Assembly: GCA_021030915.1 (NCBI GenBank) | Contig: JAGEMR010000015.1 | Span: 310,001-374,000 of the forward strand | DNA length: 64,000 nucleotides | DNA from: Astrothelium macrocarpum | Taxonomy: Eukaryota > Ascomycota > Dothideomycetes > Trypetheliales > Trypetheliaceae | Reading direction: 5' to 3' | Shown: in pieces, positions 20,439 through 31,506 of the stretch | Position numbering within the stretch: the first letter of the stretch is position 1 | Layout: every line of letters begins with the position of its first letter | The notes under the pieces: generated by a model | What the model saw: only the letters and a program-made list of their open reading frames with translations | Databases searched by the model: none | What the model was told of the DNA's origin: nothing | Translations under genes and position numbers: made by a program

Positions 20439-21871
20439 CTAAGCCTTTTGCTTCTCTGCAGGAGGAGCAGCACCACCTGTAGTTGGGAAACCCATGTAGA
20501 TCTTGAAGTAATCTGATCTATTGTTAGTCAAAGTGTAGACGAAGGAGCAGAATACTGAAATAACTGACCGTAGATCATCCATTGCAGGCCAGTCAAAGTT
20601 CCAATCATTACGATACGGACTGGTAAACCATTCCATAGACCTCCAAATCCAATGTCCTTGTAGATTCGGCCCATAGCAGCACCAAAAGCTTCACCGGGTT
20701 GACGATTGGCGTTGAGCTTGCTGACCATAACATCTGCAGGGTGGCTAAAAGATGACTGATTAAAATTGTGGAGCGCATCTGATCAAATCCAACTTACCTG
20801 ACGATAGCGCAGAGAATACCAGCAATATAACCACCAGCAAACGAAACACCAGTCTGAGCGGTCTTGCTGTAGTCAGACTTCTGTCCAGGTAGACGATGAT
20901 AGATCATTTCTACGACAGTCTCAAATGAGGCGAATTTCATCATGGTGTAGGGAATTTGACGACCCCACAAAGGATACAATCCCTTGAAAAGACTGTGATC
21001 GAATATCAGCACCATCTCTCTCTCTTCTGCCTATGGCCAAATCCACTCACCCTGCAGTGCCTTCTGTGCTTGTGATTTTTGAAATTCCGGAGAAAGTACC
21101 AGTAGCGAATGGAGGGATTGTGGTTTGCATGCGAACTTTGACAGCTTCAAATGGACAGAGACCAATATCGGCAATGAATTCCGCAGAGGCGCTACCGGCG
21201 AGGTAGATCCAAGTTTTGTACCTGTGTGCGTTTTCTGGGCCAGCCCAATCGGAGTAGAGCTTCTTGAAGTATTCATAGCCACCGTATTTGAAAGCACCTT
21301 GCACCTACACAACAATCAATCGCTATGCTTTGCCGTTGTATTATGAAAGCCTTACAGAGTATCCGAAAAAAGTTGGGCCCCAACCAGTAAAGATGCCACG
21401 AAGGCCCTCAGCTCGGGAGATTTTGCCCCAGGCCTCGAAATTGCCCTTGTACAACTTCGAATCGACTTGACGACGACATTTTACTAAATCTAGAGGAGTG
21501 ACTGCCGTATGCGTGAGGCCCTAATGCAATTGAGTATGGCATGTCTACAATAGTCCGACGCTTATTCTTACGCAAGCAAGCAGACCTCCAAAGGTGCACG
21601 CGGCGTAGTATTGGGGAGAATAAAGTTCAATCTTGCCAGCGCTTTGCTGAGCCTTGGAGCTCACTTTCTCAAACTCTTTGACTGCAGCATCGCTCAATTG
21701 GCTGGTTTTGGCCTTGGCATCATCGGCAACCGACCAGGTTGTATAAAGATGTTCTTGAGCACGGAAGCTACTTGTCGGAGCGGGAGAAGATTGTGTCTTT
21801 GGGCGACCATTTGGCAAGATGGGTGAGAAAGCCGAGCATAGCGCAGCTTGCGAAGGAAGGACGATTGGCAT
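20439..21871 (-). CDS. MIR1: Mitochondrial phosphate carrier
   Basis: Six exons (21572-21871, 21356-21520, 21051-21304, 20798-20992, 20569-20744, 20439-20512) join to 388 codons (387 aa). Three mitochondrial carrier repeats are seen with their signatures: TPLDLVKCRRQVD, CPFEAVKVRMQT and HPADVMVSKLN. Further phosphate-carrier hallmarks are GWGPTFFGYS.VQGAFKYGGYE and LWGRQIPYTMMKF. The first 70 residues are a presequence-like extension rich in Ser, Pro and Ala. The protein imports inorganic phosphate with a proton across the inner membrane for ATP synthesis. Introns are 51-58 bp, typical of a highly expressed fungal gene. The start at 21871 is the first ATG of the frame. The gene is divergent from a CBS-domain gene, with 351 bp between starts. 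Confidence 0.96.
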
Positions 21872-22222
21872 GGCGACTGATTGAGAGGTAAGCTTTTGGA
21901 CGTAGTGTATCCTGGCTAATTGAATGTAACAGACCTACGGGAAGCTCTGTTTGGAGCTAATCAAAACGCTATAAGAAGCTTCGTTGCCCAGCGTAAAGCT
22001 CCAGCGCCTGAGATACGTAGGCTCCACGGGTCGATGAATTGGGTTAAATCCGGTGGAGAGGAAAGCTGGCAAAGAGAAATCAGGTGCTAAGGTGTTGTCG
22101 GAGTTCCTTGTTCCTTCCCCACCAAGCAAGCGCCGATCGTAAAATGACGTCCGCTTCACGGCGATAAGCGGACTAAGAAAAGACTGACACGGTCAAAACT
22201 TCATTCGGACAGCAGTAGCAGC
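21872..22222. promoter_or_regulatory. Divergent promoter phosphate carrier / CBS protein
   Basis: 351 bp between the two start codons with no supported coding sequence. No specific factor site is claimed. Confidence 0.5.
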
Positions 22223-22759
22223 ATGGGTGACAGCGCGGCAAAAAAAGATCAAATCAAATCGGCTTGGGCAGACAAATATAGGGGTGTGAGTCGGTCAAGT
22301 TGTCACTAGTAGAAACAATACTAATACAACATCTTTCAGGCTACTGTTGAAGACCTCGATCCTCCTTCTGCCCTCTCCACCTCCCCCAGCTCGCCCATTT
22401 CTCATGCTCTACTCGCAGCATTCGAACGAGACTACACTCATCTCACCGTCCTGGACTCCGATACGCGCTCTTTGGTAGGCTACCTCTCCATCCCGCGTCT
22501 AAAAGCCTTGCTTGAGTCCAAAGCCGTGATGGACTCCGATCCTGTTGAAAAAGCCATGATGAGGTTCCAGCGAAAAGGCAAAAAGTATAAAGTCATCACC
22601 ATGGACACTCCTCTCGAAGAGTTGGAAGCCTTTTTCGAGGGGAGCGAAGGGGGCGAGAAACAAGATTTTGCTGTCGTAACGGACGGCGCGAGGAGATTTG
22701 TTCTGGGAGTTACCACAAGAGCGGACCTGGAAGAGTTTGTGCGAAGACGACCAGCATAA
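22223..22759 (+). CDS. CBS-domain protein
   Basis: Two exons (22223-22285, 22340-22759) join to 161 codons (160 aa). After a short N-terminus (MGDSAAKKDQIKSAWADKYRG) come two CBS motifs. The first includes HALLAAFERDYTHLTVLD and LVGYLSIPRL, the second TPLEELEAFF, FAVVTDGARRFVLGVTTRAD and LEEFVRR. A CBS pair usually binds adenosyl ligands and acts as an energy sensor, but no attached enzyme is present here, so this is a stand-alone CBS pair of unknown partner. Small fungal CBS proteins of this size exist. The 54 bp intron (gtgagt...ttcag) falls after YRG in phase 0 and is needed to reach a start codon. Confidence 0.87.
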
Positions 22760-23331
22760 ACATTACACATTTCCCTCCTTGGCGGTTGGATCTTGACGGT
22801 GATATGATGTATTTGGTAGCACAAGCGAAGGCGTACGTTAACAATATCTCTTAATCTCCATATCGTACAGCTCGCCACAAAAGCATATTACACAATGGGT
22901 TTTTGAGGTAAAATCGGCGGTGGTTTAGAATGCTCGTGGGCTGTCATATGTGTTGACAATCATTCGAGCTCGTTCTATAAATATTTTGTCAATAATTGAT
23001 AACCAGAGACCAGTGCAAACATACTGACCATTGTGACATCTAAAACGATAATAACACTTTTGCCAGTGAATCTGGGATGAACCTCTGCTATTGCCTTTCA
23101 AAATTCATGACTTTTTTGCTCTGACGGTTTATACCCTTTCCGGTAATTGTTAGGAATGTGCATGCAATGTATGCCCTTTGATTGGCCATCTTTTCCCGGT
23201 CGCATTTCCGATATTACCTGCTGGACGTGAATAGAGCATCGTCAGTAGCGCAATAGTGGCCGATCCTCTTCCAGTGGCATAACCTGCTCTTAGTAAACAG
23301 AACTGGAAGCAACTCTGTTGGCTGCAACAAC
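22760..23331. other. Convergent intergenic region
   Basis: About 572 bp of 3' flank between the CBS gene (+) and the PTC7-like gene (-). No gene seen. Confidence 0.5.
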
Positions 23332-24700
23332 TCAACCCTTGGGCAAGTTGCGTTTCGAACAGAGCGCTGCAACAACGCTAATGTCATCGAGTTTCCCTTT
23401 TATGAATCCAATCAGTATTGGGAGTACTACTCAAAGGTTCATACCACTCACCTCCTTCGGTAGCAAGTCCTTCCTCGATCGATCTCTCCATGAATGGACT
23501 CTCGGCGAATGGGTCTTCAGCTATAACTCTTGCTGCTTTGACCAGCTCCTGGGCCACAAACCGCATACCATCGGCATAGCTGCTTTCACCAGGCACCATT
23601 CCCGCGCTCTCATCTCCACCTTCCCACTTTTGCATGCTATCCAGTACATTTTCGAGAACTTCATGCTCCCAAAGATTGTCCGCGACACCATCAGACATTG
23701 CCAAGATGACATCATTCTCTTGTATTGGAATCTTATCTACCACCGCATTTTGCTTTGGTGTGTCCGGACTATTCGTTCCCAATTGAAGGGGACAATCAAA
23801 CCAGTGCCATTGCTCCTTTGTTTTGTAGATAATCTTCTTGTTCTCTGGTCGGAGCACCATGATTTGCGAATCCCCAAGTTGGGTCACATAAAGCAGTGGA
23901 TGCGGTATTTCCCCAGTGCTCGCATGTAGCAGCGCACTGCAGGCAGTCGTCGTCCCCAGCCACTCGTTCGGCTTTGATGTCGCCTCAATCGTCCGTTCTA
24001 GTGCCCGCGAGAGATAGCATACGGGCTTCGGCTCCTCCGATCCTCCATAGCCATCTCGCTCCGCCTCAAGAGCCCAGAAGTGGAGTATCAACCGCGACCA
24101 AAGTCTACACAACACGTTTCCAATTAGCATCTAGCCCCTACACGAACTAACCGGACAAGCACCATTCACTCACGCAGCATGCCCCCTCTCCCTCTGCGCC
24201 CACGCGCCCACCCCATCATTCGCTCCAATGAAATTCTCACTAACCAACACCGCATCATCCCCATTCGTAATCCCACGGATCATCTCCCCATCCACCCACC
24301 CAGCCCCGCGTCGATCCCGGCTCTGATGATGCGTGCTCAACGGATCGGAAAACGACCCGCTCGGCGGCGACAGGAACGGCGGAGGAAAAGGTCGAGAGGC
24401 CCGCTTCGCGAACAGCGCGTACCCGGCTTCAAAGTAAAAGGGCGCGCGCGAGCTCGACGGCGCGTTGTCTGCGGGGACGGGCGTCGTGGTGCCGGCGCGG
24501 GGCTCACGGGAGGAGGGCGGTCGTCGTGAGCGGCTGCTGGATGGAGCTTGCGGGTCTGAGTCTCGCTGGTGCTGGTGGAGGCGAGCTGATGCGTGTGCAT
24601 GGCGGATATGGGGGTGGAAGAGCTGGGTGGAGAGATGGGACGGTGCGGGACGGGGACGAGGACGAGAGAGCCGCAGGAGTGAGGGACGCAGGGCATCCAT
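23332..24700 (-). CDS. PTC7: PTC7-like mitochondrial PP2C protein phosphatase
   Basis: Three exons (24174-24700, 23452-24104, 23332-23396) join to 415 codons (414 aa). The first 90 residues are Arg/Pro/Ser-rich, consistent with a mitochondrial presequence (MDALRPSLLRLSRPRPRP). The phosphatase domain has the metal-binding aspartate in GANDGVGAWA, then EWLGTTTACSALL, YVTQLGDSQIMVLRP, LAMSDGVADNLW and, in the last exon, KLDDISVVAALC. These are the PP2C motifs in order, in the PTC7/PPTC7 variant. Yeast Ptc7 dephosphorylates mitochondrial proteins and supports coenzyme Q synthesis. The last exon is only 65 nt; reading through its intron would replace the essential DDISVV metal-binding strand. Introns are 69 and 55 bp. 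Confidence 0.92.
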
Positions 24701-25111
24701 GCCCGCGGGCGTTGAAGGGCGGCACCAGTGCTGGTGGAAGGGAAGAGATGGATTGATGGCTTGTTCAAGGGAAAAAAATCAATGGGGGATATTGCCTAGT
24801 CAAGCCAACATACAACCGGTCTCAGGCACGGATCAGTGGGGGGCCGCGGGGATGATTTCTAGCTTTGGACTTGCTTGCGAACAACACTGGTTTCTACCCG
24901 TGAACAAGAAAGTTCCGAAAGAAGATAGACGTCTGCCATTTGTTTCAATTTGTTTTCTTATTCAGCAGAACCTTTATCCTATACAAAAGGAACTCGTAAA
25001 AAAACCGTGCACACAATGTTTTTCCGATATTACTGTTGCATTAAATTAAAATCGACTAAGGTCATCAGTCTTTTTATACAGGGCAACAAAAATCGTCAGA
25101 ACACAAGACAT
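24701..25111. other. Intergenic region
   Basis: About 411 bp, promoter of the PP2C gene and 3' flank of the arylsulfotransferase gene. Plus-strand frames across 24465-25049 are antisense shadows of the PP2C gene's GC-rich N-terminal coding region. Confidence 0.45.
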
Positions 25112-26776
25112 CTACAAACATGCCACTTCTGATTTACTTATTTCCTTGCCCTTCACGGCAGCAGCGACTTGGACGCACTGGGCATCAGCGCCAACGTTGA
25201 ATCGCGTTTCAAAACCTTTGAAGCCAACGGATCCGACCTTTGTCAGATTTCCCTTGGCTGTACCCTCATAGACATACCATTCGGTCACGTCTGTTGCGCC
25301 ATTCCAGCTTACATATCCATATGCTGCAGGGCAGGCGTTTGCGCCATTATTCTCGACCACAAGACTTGGCTTACCGGGCGGGTTGCCGTGCCAAACTTGC
25401 TTGTACCCGCGGTAGAGCTGGACTAGATTGTCGGCCCCAAGTCTTCCGGTCCATCTCACATCTCCACCAGTAGAATTCGGTCCGAATTCTTTCAATACTG
25501 GAATTTCACCGTAGGTCATGAATCCATTGCCGGTTCCGTAGTCGTCAACCTGGTATGAACCCTGAGAGTCTGCGTAGATGTGGTCGTTGGGATCCAAAAG
25601 GCGCTTGATTATCTGGACATCTCTCCCGGATGAGTTTGACGGGGGAAGAGGAAGAACCAATTCAAGTCCAATGGTAGGATTTGTTCCATTATCCAAGGCT
25701 TGATTGTTATTGTTGAACCATGAAACGGATATCGACGAATTTGAGATGTTGTGAGGCCGAGCGTAATGTTGCCAGCGCTGCATACTCGTTAGTCCATATT
25801 GATCCGTTCCGCAAGGTTGTGTAGAATGAAGTTTTAAATCACTTACGAAATTTGCGCCAGCGGGAAGAGGCCCAAAATCACCTCCAGTCTCACCGTTGAT
25901 TGTCCAGACAATGTTTCCTTTCGCGTCCACCAAATATGTTTCCCATGTGTGTCGAGCATTTACAAGGTAGTAGTCGCCAATATTCACCACTGAGTTTATA
26001 TGAAACCAATCATAAGGTATGGATTCGTTCACTCCAACTCCATTGCGAGGCTGATGGGAATGTGCAACAGGCACATGGTCTTGGGCGCTCCACTTGAACA
26101 AAACCTCGTTGGTCTCTGGATCAACTTCAAAGAAAAGGCTATCCAATCCCCAGCCGTTTGACGGACCTCCAACCGAAGACAGATCTGTCGGTGTTGTGTT
26201 GTATGCACTGACCAAAATCGTGTCTCGGTCTGTTATGAATGACTCGTGAAGGTCGCACGTGCAAGCAAAAGTCTGGTTACCCGGAATATTGAGGTCAAGA
26301 TCAGGGCAAACATTGGCAATGACATTGTACGAGGTGTCCAAAATAGTAACATTGCCGTATCCGTGGCCAACGTTTCCACCAGATGTGCTCAATCCAGTCC
26401 AATAGTGCAAGACTGGTTTGCCTTTGTACGTTTGAACAAAGAGATTTGTTGTATTGGAGTTTCCACCGCTCCAAACAAGTTCGCCAGTATCAGTCATAAT
26501 CAGAGGAGAAGGTTCCTTGATCGCAATTATTGATTGAAAGGCGCTCTGAGTGGTGATTATATAGCCAGGTGAGAGAGGTTTGCCATCGCTTGTAATTTCC
26601 ATGACCGGGGGGTTGAGTGGCGATGATTTGTAGATTTGCCATGGCCATGTAGACGAACCGTTTCCTCCAACTTCATGATGAGCGATACCAGGCCCAGGAG
26701 CAGTAGAACACTTTTCGGACCTGACAAGAGACGGCAGAAAAACAGAAGCGCGAAGCAAATTACGAATCAAGTGCAT
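25112..26776 (-). CDS. Secreted arylsulfotransferase (ASST)-family protein
   Basis: Two exons (25847-26776, 25112-25777) join to 532 codons (531 aa). A 69 bp in-phase intron (gtaagt at the 5' side, atgcag at the 3' side) keeps the frame open, so a naive reading adds 23 false residues. An N-terminal signal peptide (MHLIRNLLRASVFLPSLVRS) is followed by PGYIITTQSAF, LIMTDTGELVW, LHYWTGLSTSGGNVGHGYG, CDLHESFITDRDTILV, DWFHINSVVNIGDYYLVNAR and KGNIVWTINGE. These fit the beta-propeller of fungal ASST-family proteins. Bacterial members move sulfate between phenols. Many N-X-S/T sites fit an extracellular glycoprotein. Enzyme activity in fungi is largely untested, so the function is inferred from the family only. 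Confidence 0.85.
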   Translation of the reverse strand: MHLIRNLLRASVFLPSLVRSEKCSTAPGPGIAHHEVGGNGSSTWPWQIYKSSPLNPPVMEITSDGKPLSPGYIITTQSAFQSIIAIKEPSPLIMTDTGELVWSGGNSNTTNLFVQTYKGKPVLHYWTGLSTSGGNVGHGYGNVTILDTSYNVIANVCPDLDLNIPGNQTFACTCDLHESFITDRDTILVSAYNTTPTDLSSVGGPSNGWGLDSLFFEVDPETNEVLFKWSAQDHVPVAHSHQPRNGVGVNESIPYDWFHINSVVNIGDYYLVNARHTWETYLVDAKGNIVWTINGETGGDFGPLPAGANFVSDLKLHSTQPCGTDQYGLTSMQRWQHYARPHNISNSSISVSWFNNNNQALDNGTNPTIGLELVLPLPPSNSSGRDVQIIKRLLDPNDHIYADSQGSYQVDDYGTGNGFMTYGEIPVLKEFGPNSTGGDVRWTGRLGADNLVQLYRGYKQVWHGNPPGKPSLVVENNGANACPAAYGYVSWNGATDVTEWYVYEGTAKGNLTKVGSVGFKGFETRFNVGADAQCVQVAAAVKGKEISKSEVACL

Positions 26777-28852
26777 TTTTTTTTGACACTACTTAAAAAT
26801 ACGCAAAGATTTTTAAAGTTCCAGAACGAAAAAGGCCGAACTATAGTTTAAGTAACCGTGCATACGAATTCACTGAAAATTTGAGCGCGACAGTGAAACG
26901 GAGCACAATACGGTCAAGTAAAGAAGGTGTTTGAGTGCTAAATGAAGGGAAGACTTTGAAAAACATAGGAAAGTCAGGGTTATAATTACACTCACATTTG
27001 GGCCCATATTGCGAGCTGCAAGGGCCGCAGGGCTGGGAGCTAGTGCTGCTTAGTGTTAAGTGTTGTTCAAGTCGGAGCCTTGTATTGTAGATCGATCGTC
27101 CTGACAAGGCTGACAGGAAGCACAACCCTACCATTCACGCGTTGTCGGTGTTGCGCTCTTCCCGAGCCGACCTTGCACAGCCTTCAGTCGTCACCATGTG
27201 GACCATAGAGATTCGTTTTCGGGTAAGGTAGAGTCAGTATTTCGGTACAAACCATGTTTATGCGTCGAGCCGTCAATCGAGCGGTGATGGCATCGCGCGA
27301 TGACATTGCGTGTAATGAGATCGACGTCAGAAATGCCGGCGGAAATTTTAGTGGAGATGAGTTGAGATGGCGTAAGGTAAGCCTGGATGGTACGACCTCT
27401 CAGCGGCGAAATTATAACCCGATGACCTCCTACGCAACAACTTCCCATTGTGTACCTGATGCCTGAACAGCCGTCAAAGAATCCTTCCTTTTCAAGAATG
27501 ATTTGCTGTGCTTGTAACTGTCACAAAGAATGCTGCACCGCACACCATCCGAGCTTATTCCTCCAAGTAGTAATGACCTTGATTTGGCTGTAAACAAGAC
27601 TAATGTGAACCGATTCCAGTTCAGCTCTGTGTCACGGGATTTCGTGAAGTATTGACCCCTAATATTGAGACGCTGTCTCCTCCTAGGCCTTTGTTTAGAC
27701 TTGTTCGTTCCCTTAACAAAACTTGGACTGGAAACTTTGCAGTTTAACCTATCCTATCGGGAAATTTGGCAATAAGTTGAGGTTATGTCTGATTGGTCTG
27801 GCGTGCTGGAACTTGGAGCCAACGCAAAATTAGAGGCTTGCCTTCAATACTATGAACCTATCTCGGGCTATAAACCGACGAAAGTATCCTACGAACCATC
27901 CTTCGCGGTAGCATGCCTACTATTGTCTCCAAACTACTTTTTGGATCCAGACACTGGTATGCGCGAGAATGTGGATCGCACAGGCTGGTTTATCGAGGAC
28001 TAAAACTCATCCCTACGTCTAGCGATTTTCTTTCTCTACCGCTCAGCAACCCCTCTCACCCGGTGATGTCTTTCTTGGGCGATGGGCAAAAATGTGTCTG
28101 GAGTTGCTGCGAGACGGGTTTTGATCTGCACTAATGGCTAATGACAAGACTTGCAGTCTTGCCCGTTGAGGAAAAAAGAAAAGAAACCATTACTTTCAGC
28201 TTTGGAGGATGATTCAATGCCGCATCATTATGAACTTCCTCGGAGAAAGCGGCATTCGTAGATTATTTCGAAACGGTCTGTGAAGTTCTTACGAGGTTGG
28301 CAAGCAATTTGAATAGTCCAAGGCAAAATGAACCTGTTGACACGGAATACCGACTTGGACAAGATGTCCTGCACAAAATACCAAATTGAGATTGTTATGC
28401 AGCTCACATACACACCAACGTTAGTGAGCATGTTTGATGAAACATGATTGTCAATTTGGAGCCCTTATCTGGAAAACATGTCCTGGACGACTTACCGAAT
28501 AAGGCTTTGCTTGATATCACGTTTTTCCTGATCACTAAGCCATGTGATGCGGAATCAAGTATTCACAGTTGGAATCTTGTGGGCTGGGGCGCAGGTAAGG
28601 AGGCTGATCATGAGGCATACGCCATATTCCAATTCTTCACACGCGCATTTTGTTTCTAAGAAGAACGTGGCACCTGATTCCATATTACTGCTGCTATTCT
28701 GATACTAAGTGAGCGCGAAAAACTTTGTTGCAACTGATCGACTCAACTTTGCCCGAATCTGGAAGTTCCGTGTCTATTGTTGCAATGGAGTGGGCATTTG
28801 ATGGCAACAGGGCCCTCGTGAGTTCCCTTCAACTCTATCAACTTTCTTGAAA
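26777..28852. other. Gene-poor stretch, no gene seen
   Basis: About 2.1 kb between divergent neighbours (arylsulfotransferase-like gene on the minus strand, rhodopsin-like gene on the plus strand). Open frames reach only 60-97 codons and none resembles a known family or splices into one. There are no terminal repeats, transposase remnants or tandem arrays that I could see. The frame at 27785-28003 (72 codons) is the most protein-like but is unsupported. Confidence 0.5.
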
Positions 28853-30084
28853 ATGGCCGGAGTAATTACCGAAATAGAGAGCATGGTGAACCCGCAATCA
28901 AATCTATCACAACCTCGACGATCTAGCATCTGACGTGTATTGTATAGGTCATTACGTGGGTTTTATTCGTCATTGCCTTCATTTTTATCTTGGTGCGCTT
29001 CATCGTCCGCGTTCGTGTCCTTGGGAAACTGCTACTCGACGATTATCTGGCTCTTCTGGCCCTCGTCTGTCTCCTGGCGAACAATCTCATCTACACCATC
29101 ACGTTGCCTGTCTTCGAGGTCTCCCAAGATGTTGCCTTTTACCACCACAAGCCGCCTGCGAATTACGAAGAAAGCGAGGCGATATTTGCAAAAGCACAAT
29201 GGGGCATTGCTTTCACATATCTGACTGGCTTGTGGGCAGCGAAAGGCGTCTTTGTCGTTTGCTATGGAAAGCTTACCGAGGACCTCAAGATCTTTCGCCG
29301 CGCATGGTATGCTCTTGTTATGTACGTCGTGCTGACGTACATTGGCTGGGTGATTGCGTATCCCTTACTTAACCACTTGACTGGCGAGTATAAACGTTGA
29401 ACCCAACTCACAATTCTTGTTAATAGTTCAATCCAGCTCACGGTGACGGAACATCAAGATTCATTAGCATCAAATATCAGTTTGCCGCAGACATTACTAC
29501 CGACATCTTCAGTGAGTCCCACTGCTCTCCTATTCTCAATCTATCTTATAATACTAACGCTCTAATCTACAGTCACGGCCCTTCCCATATCCCTCGCTCT
29601 CCGCGCTCCTATTCCTGTGCATCGCAAAATCGAACTCCTCGTCATTTTCGCTCTCAGTCTCCTCACGACTGCAATCGCAGCCACGCGCTTCGCAGTTGAT
29701 CCGCCCAAAGGCAAACCGTACGGCGCGCTCTGGATCGTTGTCTGGAGTATTGTCGAGCTCTCTGTCGCAGTCATCGTGACATCGGCGATTGTACTGCGGA
29801 GTGTAATTCGACAAGGTCAACGAGCTCGATCTGAAACCGAATCGCTCGATTTCCAGTGTAGAGGGGAGCAACCCATGCCAAGGGTAAGGAGGAATACCGT
29901 CAAGGGAATGGTGGATAAGTGGGGAGCAAGGAAAAGTAAGGCCGGGGAAGCACAGGGCGATGCGGTGGAGTTGTTGAACCGGCCAAAGGGGGTAGTGTTG
30001 TCGAGCCCAGCGAATTCAAAGTACCTGAGCGGAGCAACAGACGTCTCCACTAAAATGGATGAGTATGGGGTACCCATGTTTTGA
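28853..30084 (+). CDS. Rhodopsin-domain (SAT4/Pth11-like) integral membrane protein
   Basis: At least four exons. Exon 1 (28853-28885) encodes MAGVITEIESM. Exon 2 starts at 28948 with a hydrophobic helix (VITWVLFVIAFIFILVRFIV), then LLLDDYLALLALVCLLANN, and FTYLTGLWAAKGVFVVCYG and YALVMYVVLTYIGWVIAY. Exon 3 ends at 29511 with QFAADITTDIF. Exon 4 (29573-30084) encodes ALPISLAL, LLVIFALSLLTTAIAATRF, a last helix (IVVWSIVELSVAVIVTSAI), and a hydrophilic tail. The DDYL and TDIF...ALP patterns are those of fungal rhodopsin-domain membrane proteins, which include the Pth11 receptor group. The exon 2-3 junction (about 29350-29450) is unresolved. No ligand or CFEM domain is evident. Confidence 0.75.
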
Positions 30085-30616
30085 TGAGTAGTTTTCAATG
30101 ATTTAATTTGATGACTTGTCTTAATGGAGCTTGCATGTGAGTCTTGGAAATGAAGTCACTTGGTTTCGGTTTTCATTGACTTGGGAAAATTTGGGCATTC
30201 TGTTCAAAGGATCTGACATGTATGACTAGATCCTTTTCAATCTACTCATCATGAAAATTCTCTCAACAAGTCGTCAAATCCGAGTTCTCTTATCCAATTC
30301 CTTCAAAAAGATCAATCTCCTTCCCCAAACTTCTATCGCCCTGGTACCCCAGTCCCATTGTAATACAAAATGATTTCACCGGTTGAATCAAGCTCGACCC
30401 CGATATCATCATCGCTATGTTCCGAGATGTATACAGTAGTCATTGGCTAGACGGTGAAATGGCTCTTTAATGCTAGTCTATAATCGTACAAGACCTGAGA
30501 ATGTTGACCTCCCCGATTCAACGCCAAGCGGCGCCGTAGGCTAAGCGCTCCCTGACTCCAAATAATACAGATAATAAAAGCGCATCTTCGTTCCTGTTGA
30601 AGGTGGCCGTTGGGAT
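30085..30616. other. Convergent intergenic region
   Basis: About 532 bp between the rhodopsin-like gene (+) and adenylate kinase (-). AT-rich 3' flanks; no gene seen. Confidence 0.5.
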
Positions 30617-31506
30617 TTAAGCGACGCCAGCTGCATCCATGGCAATAAATCTTTTGTCAAACTCGGCAAAGAGCTTCGGGCTGATCTCATCGCTACTGTT
30701 TCCCTCCACCCTCCACAACACACCCTGTCGATCGTAATGCTCCAGTAATGGCTGACTCGTCTCCTCGAATTTCTTCAAGCGCGCCTCCCAAACTTCCGGG
30801 CTATCGTCTTCCCTACGTACCAGCGGCTCTCCGGTGACATCGTCTTTGCCCTCGACTTTCGGCGCATTAAAAGTAGTATTGTAGACGCGGCCAGAGGGAG
30901 GATGAATCCAGCGATTGCAGATACGATCCAAAATAATTTCTTTTGGTGTTGATAGGTGCACGACGAGATTGATTGGAACTAGATTGTCAAGCTGAGTGGC
31001 TTGCGCAGCGGTACGAGGGAAGCCGTCAAGGATGAATGATGCGCTTGGCGAGTTGGAGTAGGAGTAGCGGCTTTCGGCAGGAAAGGAAGGCGTAATATAA
31101 GAGTCAACATCAGGAAGAGAGGCAGTACTAGAAGAGTGGAGGACAAGAGGTCGGACGTGGTCGTCAGAAGAGAGCCAACCTCGGGTAGTGAGCTCGTTGA
31201 GAATTAGACGAAGGATGGTCCCATCGGGTACGAGACCGCCTGTCTTGATGATGGTTTCCGCTTGAATGCCTAGGTACAAAGAAAGCGCAATTCAGCAAGC
31301 GTCACATGCAGGCATTGGTTGATCAACGAGGAGAAGGCATGATTACCGAGCGGCGTCCGATTGCGAACGTTGCTGCGCAATAAATCGCCAGATGATAATT
31401 GCGATATTTGGGGATATCGCTTCATCAATCTGTCTGATTGCGTGCCTTTGCCTACACCAGGTGCGCCAACCAGAATGAGTCGAGCAGCACGCGACAATTG
31501 TGCCAT
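30617..31506 (-). CDS. ADK2: Mitochondrial-type adenylate kinase (GTP:AMP phosphotransferase)
   Basis: Two exons (31347-31506, 30617-31269) join to 271 codons (270 aa). The P-loop is GAPGVGKGTQ, followed by QLSSGDLLRSNVRN (AMP-binding) and, after the 77 bp intron, IQAETIIKTGGLVPDGTILRL. FILDGFPRTAAQATQLD follows, then the LID region CNRWIHPPSGRVYNTTFNAPK and DDVTGEPLVRREDDSPE. The lack of zinc cysteines and the HPPSGRVYN segment match the AK3/Adk2 group. Adk2 phosphorylates AMP with GTP in the mitochondrial matrix. An extra Ser-rich segment of roughly 40 residues (HSSSTASLPDV to SYSNSPSA) sits just before FILDGFPRT. The gene is divergent from MDM38, another mitochondrial gene, with 482 bp between starts. 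Confidence 0.94.
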
